Numbered from the stretch's first letter, positions 34,443-45,890 are shown. The stretch is DNA of 64,000 nucleotides from Chloranthus sessilifolius (GCA_021018995.1 CM037585.1:124028831-124092830), one strand, 5' to 3'. The notes: generated by a model not told the origin, from the sequence alone. Numbers and translations are program-made.

Positions 34443-35057
34443 TGTAGACACCCAAATTTGACGCAAGGCTTGATCAACTCATTCTTCGATAAAGACGAAC
34501 TCCTGAGCTTCCGAAAGCACTTCCCAAATCCTTAGGATCCATACCGGACCCTTAGAACCTATATTGGACCCTTAGAACCCATACCGAACCCTTAGAACCC
34601 ATACCGGATAGGGCCCGAGCCCACAAGTCACCATTTTTAATTGCTAGGTAAAATACATGCGTGCATAGTATGTATGCATAACCAAACTGTCTCTTCTCCA
34701 AAAGCGGGCTCCAGTACGGGGCCTTAGCTTCTTAGTTCTAAATTGGGGATTTAAAGCATGCGTGCATAATATGCACGCATGCCTTAAAAACCTGCACATC
34801 TGAAATGACAGATTTTAGGTTTTGATGTTTGACTTGTAGACCTTCCTAGACTTTGGGGAGTGTTTCTTTAGATCCTTATACCCCTCATAGTCTTAGAAAC
34901 CACCCTTATATCATTCAAGTGGCTATCCTATCATTCACCATTGAAACCCATTCCCACCTTCTCCATGCCCCAGAAAACTCCGAATCCTTAGATTTCCTTA
35001 TTACATAATTTTAACCCTCATTAGAGCTTTAAGAGCCTCCCTAATCACTCCCCACTC

Positions 35058-35065
35058 TATAAATA
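35058..35065 (+). promoter_or_regulatory. TATA box in the Tat-like LTR
   Basis: CTATAAATAGAGACC, an exact plant TATA consensus in the middle of the LTR, plausible start of LTR transcription about 30 bases downstream (near 35095). Confidence 0.65.
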
Positions 35066-35382
35066 GAGACCCCCACCAATCACTTTAGCCACTCTTAATT
35101 TACCCACGGTGAAATTCTAGCATTTCTCCTCCTCATCCTCCATCCTTCATTTTAGACTTAGATTTTATAAAGTGAAACCTTACCCCATCCTTCCCTCATA
35201 CCATCACACTTCTAATACCATAATTTCCAAGCCTTGAGACTATAACTAAGCTCCCTCTCATATCTTTATTCCAACCCTCTACTTCCAAGCCTTAGCAACT
35301 TAGGAGTCCCTTTTCCCTAATGTGCTATCGAAAGCTCACCGGAGTTGGCATCAACACGAAGATTCGGCGGCGGTGTTACAAT

Positions 35383-35584
35383 CATGGATCAAAATTTCGC
35401 CCGATACCGATATGTATCGGACGATACGTATCAGTATCGGTGGTGAATGATACGGTACATTGAATGTACCGTATCGTTGATCTATATGTACATAGCCGAA
35501 CGATACATTCAATGTATCGTCCGGTACTGTCCGGTACCGATACGTATCGGTTTTGGACTCAGATTTCCGGCATTTTGATCCATG
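35383..35584. mobile_element. hAT-like MITE filled with GATACGTATC-type words
   Basis: Terminal inverted repeats CATGGATCAAAAT / ATTTTGATCCATG. It is flanked by GTTACAAT (35375-35382) and GTTACAAG (35585-35592), a 7-of-8 target duplication as made by hAT transposases. The interior is almost only rearranged CGATAC, GTATCG and GGTACC words in both orientations. It sits inside the Tat-like LTR. Confidence 0.8.
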
Positions 35585-36030
35585 GTTACAAGGGTCCGAG
35601 ATCTCCAGCTCCCCCCTCTCTTCCTCTACCTTCTATTTTCTCTATTATTTTTCCCTTATTCCATGATTTGAGCCGTTACGTTACTAGAACTTTGGTGATT
35701 GCGGAGAACTCCGTAGGATCCGAGTGCCTTCGGGCAAAGGGAAGTGCTACTTCTTTTCTTTATTTTCTTATTTGGCCATAGTAGAGATCCCTTACGCATG
35801 GGCCGATTAGGTGCCTAACACCTTTTTAGTCGGTAACCGAAGTCCTTACTTAGAGGATTTGACATTGACCGATGATCGGAGTAAAATCTAGCACTTCAGT
35901 GCTTACGATATTGATTTAGGTATCCTTCGACACTAAAAGCTCCGGGTGGTGACTTCATATTTTTATCATATCATCGCAATGGATCCATGAGATCGACGAT
36001 TGCACATCTGCTTATTACTAACAATATTTC

Positions 36031-37164
36031 CTTGCAGGTGCGAACCTAAAACTACCATAACTAGTAGGCATGCGAATATATCACAATACCAGGAATATAA
36101 TAATGGAAAAAAGAAGCATAATCATTGCATAAAAGCCATAAAGTCAATCATTAAGGCAATCCTAACCGCTCAAACTATTTTTGAAATATTTACTATAAAT
36201 AGTAATATATGCATTGCATCCTTCACATAGTTGTTGTATAATATGTTGATCTCTGGGCTGGATCTACAAGCAAGGACCCACATTAATATGTTATAAATGT
36301 CGGTATTAGTATTACATATGTATATAGATTATCTTAAGGTACTTTGAAATATCGCAATCGCTCATCGATAAATCTTTAATAATGCGGTTGCTTAGCAAAA
36401 GCTTCACTCACATAGTTTTGTAATTGGAATACAGAGGGGCTTTCGGATTCAACTCAGAGCCAGGAAGAGTCGCTATCTTCGACAACCGGTCTCCTTCGAC
36501 GGTCAAGGAGACAAGGTCAAGGTAAAGATGGACTAATGAGTTTTTTCCCTTTTTTCAGCCAGTTCTGTGGAGTAGTTAGCAGGTTCAGGCTTAAGAAAAT
36601 GGTTGTACTTAGGATCAATTTTAAATATCTAAGAAGTAGCAAACCCTCCAAGTTCAGATAGGGCATCATTTTCTTTTGATTAGAGAAAAGTCTCTAATCT
36701 CTCTTTCGAGAAGCGTAGCGGCGCCTATAAATCCATTAGGGTTGCCCCAACCAAACCATCCTCAATTAGGAAGGGAATACCATCATTGAAAAGTACTTGA
36801 TGACCCCCCCGCCCCCGCCCCCGCCCCCGCCCCCCGCATCATAATTAGACCGCTCGGCTCTGATAGAGAGCATCAAAACACTACTGGAAACATAAAACAT
36901 CAGATCCAATCTGCCCGTTTTGATCATGTGATTGTCGATCAATTTTTTTATTTTTTTTGTCAAAAACAACATAATGACGGAACACTAAGTTCTCAATCTC
37001 GAAATGGGCTAAAATTTTACAGGCAGATAGGACGCTAAAAGTGGATAGGATCCCATTTTCTGTGCATGACCCTAAATCTCCCCGATTTGTATCAATCGGA
37101 GATCAAAATTTCAATAAATTTGGACCATCCATCAAATTTTAATTTTTTTACCCTTTGATCTGTG
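36031..37164. other. Non-coding region with a C-rich tract
   Basis: No gene recognised. It holds the C-rich repeat at 36804-36836 and AT-rich text. Retroelement leader sequence is possible at the left end. Confidence 0.4.
36804..36836. repeat. (CCCCCG)n tract, potential G-quadruplex on the minus strand
   Basis: Five runs of five to seven C separated by single G. On the minus strand this gives at least four G-runs with one-base loops. Confidence 0.9.
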
Positions 37165-37507
37165 CATGGTGACAAATTTCAAATTTCTCCAAAATTTATT
37201 CGAAGTTTACCGAAATAGGGGTCGGGGGAAACTTTCAGCGAAATTTCGATGACTTCTTCAAAATCGCTGAAATTTCATTAACTTCGGCCAAATTAACGAA
37301 ATTTTACCAAAATTAGTAAATCTTTTCTAATTTTTGTCATTTTTTAAATAATAAATAAAATTTATAAATATAAAGTTTAAATATAATTTATATTTAATAT
37401 TTTTTGTACTCCCCAAGGAAACTTTTCAAATTTTTCTCGAAATTTATCCCAAATGAATCGAAATGACCCCTACCGAAATATTGCCGAAAACGAAATTTGT
37501 CACTATG
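37165..37507. mobile_element. MITE with GAAATTT-rich interior
   Basis: Inverted ends CATGGTGACAAATTTC / GAAATTTGTCACTATG. The interior is a set of AAATTTC, CGAAATTT and AATTTACCGAAAT words in both orientations. No clean 8-base duplication is seen. Confidence 0.6.
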
Positions 37508-38405
37508 GGCCCAACCAATTTGTAGGGAAACACTCTGCTATGGGGTCTCATGCTCAGATCTCAAAAATTGTCTCTGTAGGCTGGTGATCAGAGGGTCCAA
37601 AGTTGACCCTCTAATCAGGCCGAAAAATTTGTTTCCCAACTCCAAGGTCAAACTTGAACAATTTTTTAAACAAGAAATTATATATTCTAAATATCACTTG
37701 TTTGTTTAAAACCGTTTGATCAAAAGTGGGGCAGGAAAGATTAGGGTCACAGTTCAGACCTAGGGCTCAGGGGATCTCGAACACGGAAATCTAGGGTGTC
37801 AAAGTGGACCAATCGATCAAAAAACCAAACGGACCACTGCCCATCCATGTTGAGCACTGGGACACAGAGCCTGCACGCAGGCTAGCGCTAGCACCTGCTT
37901 GCTAGTGTAGGGGCATTGCGCGCCAGCGCTAATGCGCCCAATACAGCACACCAATGCTGCAGTGGCCATGAACTGGGCACTTTTGTGCCTAGTTTTGATG
38001 CCCTTCGGGCAACTTCTCTCACAGCACGAGTGCAGCAGGTGCCCGAGGTCAAAGTGGTTGACCTCTGGGTTATCCCTTTGACCATGGCAGCCTCTAAATT
38101 CATGAAAAGGTGCTCGTTTCGCGTTCCTTAAAGAGTTCTAAAAAGTTTAAGCCCATTTTTCGGGTGAAACGGCTAGCGTAGGGGGATGGGAAGGCACCCA
38201 GCTAGCTCGGCAATGTTGGGGTCAAGAGTTGCGGAGGTTCGGAAGGCGTCGGCTTATCTCGCTAGATCCTTTTTGCCCTTCTTCTTGTATCCACGTCGCA
38301 TTCCTTTTCTAATAGAAGACATCATTTATTTCCTTATATATTTCTGGCTTCTAAAGTTTTTCTCTTTCGATTCCTTACTTTTGTTAAGGCCATCAAAGAA
38401 ACCCA

Positions 38406-38408
<3 letters not shown>
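37508..38408. other. GC-richer non-coding segment, possible LTR remnant
   Basis: 37780-38300 is clearly GC-richer than its surroundings (for example GCTAGCGCTAGCACC at 37881 and GCGCGCCAGCGC at 37918). Short ORFs occur on both strands at once, a composition effect. Text at 38110-38270 resembles retroelement LTR sequence, but I could not set borders. Confidence 0.35.
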
Positions 38409-38439
<31 letters not shown>

Positions 38440-38454
38440 GAAGAAGAAGAAGAA
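38409..38454. repeat. (TAA)n(GAA)n compound microsatellite
   Basis: About ten TAA units followed by five AAG/GAA units, directly next to a foldback MITE end. Confidence 0.95.
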
Positions 38455-38455
38455 A

Positions 38456-38861
38456 GGAGCCATTACTTGCACATGTGTTTCAAGTGATTGCATCGAATTT
38501 AAAGAAAGACTTGATATTTTAGAGACATGTGATATGTAAAAATACAATATGAGCCGTCTGATTTGAAGTTTATGATCAATAGATCTCTGGTACATAAAAT
38601 TGGAGCAAAACACAATACTTGTCATATACTCTATTGTCGTCAACTGTTGAATTACATAATAGCCTTTGACTCCATTTAATCAAATGATGAAAATTATATT
38701 TTGTTCTAATATTTTACAATTGATATCTTTAAATCATGTTCTTCAAATCAAACGACTTAGATAGTGTTTTCACAGAGTAGAGATCGCCAAACTTACAAGT
38801 CCTTTTAAATTCGGTGCAATACGGTGTGATCACTTGAAAAGCGTGTGCAAGTAATGGCTCC
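38456..38861. mobile_element. Foldback MITE, family GGAGCCATTACTTGCAC
   Basis: Left end GGAGCCATTACTTGCACATG and right end (inverted) GGAGCCATTACTTGCACACG; the arms go on pairing, TTTCAAGTGAT against TTTTCAAGTGAT and GCATCGAATTTAAAG against GCACCGAATTTAAAAG. About 406 bases, a long hairpin without coding capacity. Related pieces occur at 56392-56496 with 59889-60060, and at 62721-63114. Confidence 0.8.
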
Positions 38862-39280
38862 CTAAAAATAATTTTGTCATAAACTTTTTGAAGTTCATTC
38901 TATTTGGACGCCTGAAAATATTCAGGTCAACATAGTAAGGGTAGCTTTATTAATACCTAGGAAGCCTAGCCTCATGCTTATGTCAAAAATTATTAATTGC
39001 TTTGAATTAGATGATGATTTTCGCCCAAATCTTTCACACAACGAATCTTGAGACAATGAGCTTTCCAATCAGAAGGTCAGTTTTTTATTCTATGTGAGTT
39101 GATGGTTTTTTTTTAAGGTGCCCTCCAAGATATCGTGGGTGTTAATAAAGCTACCCAAATAATAATTTACTTAGAAAGTTGAAACCCTTTGAACCATGAA
39201 TCATGGACAATTCATTTATACACTATACTAGACAATAATGTGTTGTAATTGCCATAGTGAATAATAGCTGCCCATCTAGA
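38862..39280. other. Non-coding spacer
   Basis: No gene. Contains short inverted segments (AATATTCAGG, GGTGTTAATAAAGCTACCC against GGGTAGCTTTATTAATACC at 38939) that suggest another decayed foldback element at about 38925-39160. Confidence 0.4.
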
Positions 39281-39689
39281 TAGGGATGTAAGTTCAGGTA
39301 CATGAATTGAACCGAAATAAAAAAATTTGGTTTTTGGTTCAGTTCAGCTGGAATCAAAACTGAACCGAAATGGAATTAGTTCGATTTTTCGGTAGTTTTT
39401 TTAAAAAATTTATTTTCTGAAACAAAAGCCCAAAACTTTCGGTTGTCTCCGGTCCGGTTTGATTTTTCTATTTTTTTAGTTTTCTCATCCTACCTAATCG
39501 ACTTTCAATTTTTGTCATAAAAAATTGAAACCAAACCAAAATTGAATCAATTTGGTTCGAATCGATTTTCGGGTCTGTTCAGACTGGTTAGGTCTGCTCG
39601 TTTTTTCGGTAGATTTGGATTTCGAGTCAAATTTGCACCCCCTACATTTTTGGATAGACTCAGATTTCAAGTCAAACCTTACACCCCTA
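39281..39689. mobile_element. hAT-like MITE with TAGGGRTGTAA ends
   Basis: Left TAGGGATGTAAGTTCAGG, right (inverted) TAGGGGTGTAAGGTTTGAC. Flanks CATCTAGA and CTTCTACT agree at 5 of 8 bases, a possible decayed 8-bp duplication. The interior repeats AACCGAAA and TTTCGGTT words. TAGGGGTGTAA-type ends are common in plant hAT MITEs. Confidence 0.6.
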
Positions 39690-39924
39690 CTTCTACTTAT
39701 GGATGAACATTTATCTTCTTAATAATATATTTAATAAAAAATTAGTGCATGACAATTAGAAGCCTAATGATCTAGTTATATTATAAAATTAGATTCGAAA
39801 TTAACAATTAAGAAAAATTTATTAAAAATATATAATGAATATTTTATTGAACTAATCGAATGTGTGATAAGATAGAATTATGTATCGATAGTAAAAATTA
39901 AATATTTAAACATTGTAAATAGAT

Positions 39925-40366
39925 GGGACCGACTCTAATGACCATCATTTAAGCACCAACCGGTGTTTAAACGATCTTACACAACTTAGTGGCTTATGAT
40001 CTTAGAAATTCATACCGTCAAAGTGATATATCATCCATTAAAGGGTTATGGGTAAAAAAATACAGATTTTGAAAGATTCGACCCATTCGATCTATGCACT
40101 CTAATATCAGCAATTGTTCTTATTTTGATGGATGATATTAAAGAACACCAATTATATGTTTACATCCACTAATACGCATGATCCTTTGGTTGGGACATAT
40201 TCCATCGATGGACTGTCACATGAGCAATTTAGATTGATCATAGATGTATGCCACATGGCACAATGATAAGTCACACTTCAATGGTGTAAGATAAAAAGTG
40301 TTAATACCGTGGAAGATCATTTAAACACCATTTGGTATTTAAATGTCGGTCAGGAGCCATTATCCC
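39925..40366. mobile_element. Mutator-like foldback MITE with perfect 9-bp target duplication
   Basis: The element starts GGGACCGACTC and ends CATTATCCC. It is flanked by TAAATAGAT at 39916-39924 and at 40367-40375. The arms pair over at least 60 bases with gaps (AACCGGTGTTTAAACGATCTT against AAATGGTGTTTAAATGATCTT; shown to 20 bases each: CCGGTGTTTAAACGATCTT, ATGGTGTTTAAATGATCTT). A 9-bp duplication with long inverted repeats fits Mutator-like elements. Confidence 0.8.
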
Positions 40367-40516
40367 TAAATAGATATAGCTGTATATTAGCCGGCATAAA
40401 CGAAAATATAATATTTACTGTAAATGAGAAAATAAGAAATAAATGAAACCAAATAATTTTAATAACTCATCAATTGGATCTGAGATGATATTTATATATT
40501 CTCCTATCCAATTTTT

Positions 40517-41311
40517 GTTTTTTTTTTGTTTTGAGATGAAACTTTTATCATTTTCATTAGAAATGGAGAACGGTTACAAACTGAAAAATAAGTAACCTCA
40601 AATGGACGATTACAGAGTAGAGGGCGACAATCCAAAGAGTGGTAGTTACAATAATTAATATTAAAATACATTGAATGACATCCAAGACCCATCTAACAAT
40701 GACACGGAATTCAGAGACCTTCAAAGTAAGATAAAAATTCGAGAATCCACCACCATCCTGAACATTCACAGACACCGAAGATCCATCCAAAGAGACGCCA
40801 CCACCATCGGTAAACTCATGATCCACAAAAACTCTCACCACGTTGAAAACGGGGACAACAACCGATTAAAAGCTTCACACATCTCTTCAACCGAAGCTTT
40901 TAAACAATGCCTCATATGGCGTAGATATAATGCATGTGTTCGCGTAACAACGGAGCCATCAATACATCGGTAAAATCCGTAACCAAAATCGTTTCAGAAA
41001 CAAGTATGGATTACAAAAAAGCCTTCATAGAGGTGATTTTTTTGGAAAAGAAGACTCTCACCAAGAAGAGGATAAAACTCTCATATTCTAACCCTAAAAT
41101 AAGAAAAAATAAGGAGAGAACAATGAAAAGCTAAAGCCTCCAAGCAAAAGACAACCCCCAAAGGATCGATTTATTGAAAGCATAAAAAAAAGTATATGAA
41201 AAAGGATTAAATCTCCCCTTACCACCCCTCCCAAAAAATGTCTTTTCTCAACGCCGACTCTTAAGATCGCCTAGAGAGAGAGAGAGTGCACCCACGGTTC
41301 CACACCTAATG
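40517..41311 (-). mobile_element. Short LINE-type insertion with 14-bp target duplication
   Basis: Flanked by CCTATCCAATTTTT at 40503-40516 and 41312-41325. Read on the minus strand, it ends in an A-rich tail (AACAAAAAAAAAC, 40517-40535), preceded by GTTTGTAACCGTTCTCCATT and TCTAATGAAAATG, the style of plant L1 3' ends. The 5' part begins with a CT-rich leader (CTCTCTCTCTCTAGGCG). A body of only 795 bases has an L1-like 5' leader and 3' end but no reverse transcriptase, so it is a 5'+3' internally deleted or chimeric copy. The small ORF at 40557-40841 is unlikely to be real. Confidence 0.75.
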
Positions 41312-41325
41312 CCTATCCAATTTTT

Positions 41326-42772
41326 TATATTGATTCTATGGTCGTCACCCATCGAAACCTCTGACATGTGTGTTAGTGACTAAGACAATTTTCAATTAAA
41401 TTTTAGTTATTAAAAAAAAGAATAAGTTCGACAAATTATTAGAATCAATGTAAAATTTAATAATAATTGTTATTAATCTTTTATTGGTTGATTTATAATT
41501 ATGATTTTATACGATTACTTAATTTTAATTTATAATTAAAATCACCTTTGATCAAATTAATTCATTTTATGATGTGCACATGCAACGCCCATGCATTTTT
41601 ACTAGTTTTTTAATAAGTTGGTTCTAACACCGCCTCATGGTTCTCTTTCCGTCCAAACGCTTCTCTCTCTTATTTTGTCTCTTCTAATCAAGCACTCTCT
41701 CTCTCGCTCTCTTGTTAAAACTTAAAACTCTACATCTTTGCAATGGTTTTTTTCTTTTTCGTATTTTCATTAAGGAGAGAAGACTCTTTAAATAGAGGTG
41801 AAAACAATCAATTAAGATCTCAAGAGATCTTTAATCATTTAAAGAATTTTCTAAGATATTTAAACTTCCTAATCAATCTTTATCATGCCTAAAATCTAAG
41901 ATACAAATCATATGATGCGCATCTCTCTTATAATCTTAAACATTCTCTATTACCCTCCCGCAATTGCATGTAAAATATTAGCCTTTGATCTCATCAAGTA
42001 GTTCGTCAATAAATATCCCGCAACGTCTGATCGTGCTTGCTAATAGAGTCTAGAACCCACAACCTTAGTCTTGCCCCTTCCAAAGCATGGGGTTCTTACT
42101 AATTCTCATTATAATAGTAAAGATTAACCAATAGAGTTAGTATTAGGTATCCAGCTAGAACAACGACGCTCTTGGTACTTGGGTCACTTTTTAGAATGTA
42201 TGCCATATGAACCATCAAGTCTTTTGTATGATTCGACGTCTATGATCTCAACATCTATTGTGGAAAATATTAAAACGAAAAACATCTCCATCCTCTAATA
42301 AAATTTTATCCATTAATTTTAGATGGTTTCGTAGTTTGATTGTTTTTTTCTTCCCTATCTTTCACAAAAAATCCTTAAGAGCGAGCCACTAGCAGCTCTT
42401 GTGCCCTTTACGTAATATTTACCTCATGTTCTAAGTGGCTGTGGAAGAAAATCTTACGGTTCACCACTGCTTTTAGGCCATGTGGTAGCACATGGGGCTA
42501 ATTTTTTGCCAATCCACCTGGCTCAATTAATTAGGCATCATATGATCTTCCATTATGCTAAAAATTTAGCTGCCAATGGATCGGTCCTTAGTTACTTTAC
42601 AACTTTTTTATAGGCACCAATTTTAGGCTACCATCAGTATAAATGATGATTTAAAAATCACATAACTTGGGCTGGTGAAGGATGTGTGTGCTATTACTGC
42701 TATGTGACGAAACAAGTGCATTTGTTGGCACTCCGTCTATTGAAGTAGATGACACCTATTAGTCCTCATCTT
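41326..42772. other. Non-coding region, no assignable gene
   Basis: CT tracts at 41660-41715. A possible Helitron-like 3' end is seen at 41575-41605 (ATGCA-loop-TGCAT hairpin then TTTTACTAG before T), without a matching 5' end. 42630-42760 may contain older MITE arms. Nothing codes for a recognisable protein. Confidence 0.4.
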
Positions 42773-42956
42773 AAAGGATCAAAATTTTGGGTATCATATC
42801 GGTTTCGAAGGGGACCAAAATTTTGGCCGAAAACCAAAATTTTGGGTCCCATACAAAAATGACTAAAATTTCAGTCCAAATTATCTTTTCAGTGGGGACT
42901 GAAACCAATAATTTTGGCCAAAATTTAGGTCATTTCGGCCGAAATTTTGATCCTTG
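42773..42956. mobile_element. hAT-like MITE filled with AAAATTTTGG / GAAATTTT words
   Basis: Ends AAAGGATCAAAATTTTGG and (inverted) CAAGGATCAAAATTTCGG. Flanked by CTCATCTT (42765-42772) and CTCATCGT (42957-42964), 7 of 8 identical. Same terminus as the elements at 35383, 62357 and 63595. Confidence 0.8.
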
Positions 42957-42995
42957 CTCATCGTAACTAATTACCCAAAAGAAGAAATCTCAACT

Positions 42996-43396
42996 CTACC
43001 ACACCACTGTGTTACAGCAGCCTACTCAGTTAAACAAAGGATAAATATGTTGACTGCTTTAAATTGGACGATGGAAAACATTTTTCATCCCAAACTGTCA
43101 TACAATAGATGTTGAGATCATGGGCCTACTACCAGACGGTCAGATGTTGATTCGACGTGACAAAAATCTTAAAAAGTGAATGTGAACAACGTTTGATGAT
43201 ACACTTGTTATGTTTACTTTTTGGGATGTATGCAACATAGAATCAACATTGGGCCGTCTGATAGTAGGCCTATGAGCTCAAGATCTATTGTGTGCAAGAT
43301 TGGAATGAAAAATGGTATCAACCATCTGATTTAAAATAATCAACGTATTTTTCCTTTGTTTAAGTGAGGTGGCTGTGACATAAAGTGGTGTGGTAG
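42996..43396. mobile_element. Long-hairpin MITE, family GATCATGGGCC/TGTTGATTC (copy A)
   Basis: Perfect 12-base ends CTACCACACCAC / GTGGTGTGGTAG. Almost the whole 401 bases fold back: GTTACAGC, CAGTTAAACAAAGGA, AATCAACAT and CAAGATCTATTGTGTG words recur inverted. Copies B-E are at 43783, 46158, 55560 and 61585. No duplication of the target was found. Confidence 0.85.
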
Positions 43397-43454
43397 TAAC
43401 ACGAGGCATAATTAAAGGAGATTCAGTGGCCGGGCAGAGCCTATGGGCATTAAC

Positions 43455-43600
43455 TTTTTATTTATTTATTTTATTTTATTTTTGATAGGTAAGCAAGATT
43501 ATGAGGTCCTCATCCCTTATTATTAAGAAAAGATCAAAATAGATTATATATGTATATCAAATGGGTATAACTTGTTAAGCCCTTACCTTGCCCAATATGA
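43455..43600 (-). mobile_element. Possible LINE 3'-end fragment
   Basis: On the minus strand, ATCTTGCTTACCTATCAAAA is followed by an A-rich tail with AAAT steps (43460-43486). Many plant L1 copies end this way. The upstream text (to about 43600) has no domain. Confidence 0.4.
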
Positions 43601-43782
43601 TATAGGATTTTAATTATGAGGCCCTACGTTGGCGCTCTTACCCCTTTTTAGCCTTAGAGCGGGGCCGGTCGGACCCTATTGACAGCCTTAATTAACAATT
43701 CCAATCTGATTTAGATCAAGAAAAGTGGTTAGCAATCGCTGAAACAGTACCAAAACCAATATTTGAAGGGTACGATTCAGTC

Positions 43783-44152
43783 TTCGCAACTGATGGTTCC
43801 ATATCTAACACGGTTGACTGCTTTGAATCAAATGGTTGAGATCATTCTTCGTCCAAATCTTTCATATAATATATCTTGAGATCATGGTCCATATATCATA
43901 TAGTCAAATATTGATTCCAAGTAGAAAACATCCCCAAAAGTAACCTTAGAACTCTTCTTACAGTATGCCATCATGATCATGGTCACTTTGGGGACATATG
44001 TCACGGGGAGTCAACATATGCTTGTCTAATATTTGGGTCACGGTCTCAAGATTTATCGTGTGAGACAAGGAAAGATTGGGATGAAAGACAATCTACATTG
44101 TCGGATTAAAGTGATCAAGCAACCGGTTTGACAATCAAAGCATCAGTTGCGA
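43783..44152. mobile_element. Long-hairpin MITE, copy B
   Basis: Ends TCGCAACTGATG / CATCAGTTGCGA; centre with CATCCCCAAAAGTAACC against GGTCACTTTGGGGACAT, and TCTTGAGATCATGG against the inverted CGTGATCTCAAGA type. Same family as copy A by its centre. Confidence 0.75.
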
Positions 44153-44529
44153 GGATGGAATCTTTGGTTGCTAAAAGCCGAACCCATTTGATAGCAAGTG
44201 GGCTAATAACCTTTTAGGCCTAACTAAACTACCTTGTCACATGGCCGTACCAGTAGTAACGTGGTGTAGTGCAGGCATGAGATCAGCCTTGTAACCACTT
44301 TCGCGTGATACAGCTTGGAAATCAGTTTTGTAACTTCCAATTGAATCAGCTATTAGGCAATGAGTTTGTATAAGCTACAAGCCTACAACCGCTATGTATT
44401 TATACCAATCTCAATCAATCATATGGACAATTATATACTTGAACGGATTTTATGAATGTTATAAATTGGTAGGTATTAGATGCACAACCTGTCAATTGAC
44501 AAACTTTAATTGGATTTATAAGTTATATA
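44153..44529. other. Non-coding spacer
   Basis: Nothing assignable. 44230-44400 resembles 61360-61500 (ATGGCCGTA-AGTAACGT, GCAATGAGTTTGTAT), so it may be shared repeat sequence flanking MITE copies B and E. Confidence 0.4.
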
Positions 44530-45890
44530 AAATTTTGACTTTTGACAAAATTTTGACAACTGAAACATAATAATAAATTGTAAGTTAGTAATATATTATT
44601 AAATTTTTAAGGGTTAAAAGTTGACTTAAAGGTAAAACTTTAACTTTTAATTAAAATATTACTTTTTATTAAACTTTGACTCCTATAATTTAATGGCGAA
44701 AAAAAGACACTGCTTTGTTGATGTATAATTTGATACTAGATTCTTAATTTTATTAATCAATAGTTTGACTTTTAGTCAAACTTTGACTTTTACACAAAAT
44801 TTATTTTTAATCGAACTTGAAACCTGCTTATAAATAGAGTCTACTACTACATAAGTCTATACTATATCAGTGCAATTTTTTCTTGGTCAAAGTTTGACTT
44901 TTGATCAAAATTCGATTTTCTATAAAATGTTATAAGTTTTAATTATTGAAATATTATAATTAAAAATATTTATCATTATTTTAATTTGTAACTTGAAAAT
45001 ACATTATCTCATTTTTATTGGTCAAAGTTTGACTTTTATTCAAATTTTGACTTTAGTCAAAATTTGAGAAGTGCATCTTGACAGTAGATAGTGATTATTA
45101 CTATTGTTATCTGTATTTTGGTAATGTAAATTTTTATCAGTTAAGGTTTGATATTTGGCAAAACTTTGACTTTGTAACACAACTTATTTTTTCAAACTTC
45201 TGTAACCCTAATGAGATTATCATTTTTAAAATTTATTACTTCATAGTATATTACCAAATTTTATTTTACTTTTTTGTATATTTGGTCAAAGTTTGACTTT
45301 TTAAAAAGTTGATATTTAATCAAATTTTTTACTAGTGTAATCTAGCGATGGATATGAATACTGTTATATTAATTTGTAGGTTGGAAGTAGATTGCCGAAT
45401 TTTTTATTGGTCAAAGTTAAAAAATTTAGTTAAAATTATACTTTTAAAAAAAATTAAATTTTCTTTCAAGTTTAAGAATTGAATTTTCTTTCAACATGTG
45501 ACCTTATAGTACATACTAACATTTACTATCTCACTTTGCACTTTAGTCTTAAAATTTTTTATTAATCAAAGTTTTATGTAGTCAAAGTTTGACTTTTATT
45601 AAAAGTGGATATTTGATCAAATTTTGATTAGTGTAACCTAACGATGTATATGAATATTGCTATGTTAATTTGCAATTGGACTTTTGTAACTTGTTGGTAC
45701 ATTGCAAAAAAATTCTTTGATCAAAATTAAAATTTTGGTCAAAGCTTGACTTCTATAAAAATTTAATTTCATTTTAACGTGTAAACTTATATTAGATACT
45801 AGCATTTATAACTTTGTTATTTAATTATATATATTTTTATTGATCAAAATTTTAAGTTTGATCAAAGTTTGACTTTTTATTTGAATTTGA
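44530..45890. repeat. Diverged tandem region with GTCAAAGTTTGAC cores
   Basis: At least ten copies of GTCAAAGTTTGAC or close forms, near 44537, 44760, 44887, 45022, 45285, 45412, 45582, 45742 and 45861. Two blocks (45283-45415 and 45577-45705) are about 80 per cent alike and lie 294 bases apart, including ATATGAATA(C/T)TG and AATTTG(T/C)A. The region is very AT-rich and non-coding. The 72-residue ORF at 45078 is a by-product. Confidence 0.75.

Larger units (their letters stand above)
34443..36030 (+). repeat. Tat-like 3' LTR (right border approximate)
   Basis: Starts TGTAGACACCCAAATTTGACG. It contains a good TATA box (35058-35065) and a MITE insertion (35383-35584). Three near-copies of a short CCTTAGAACC/CATACCGGACC motif lie at 34532-34610. 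The right border could not be fixed; sequence near 35940-36030 still looks like LTR or leader. Confidence 0.6.

Noticed and set aside
37888..38131. Overlapping ORFs of 71 residues on both strands
   Set aside because: GC-rich palindromic composition opens both strands at once; no recognisable protein.
38186..38539. 117-residue ORF with an Asn/Lys run
   Set aside because: It crosses a (TAA)n(GAA)n microsatellite and a MITE end; no motif.
41570..41610. Helitron 3' end (hairpin then CTAG before T)
   Set aside because: Only a 5-bp stem, no 5' TC end with conserved motif and no RepHel; such short patterns occur by chance.
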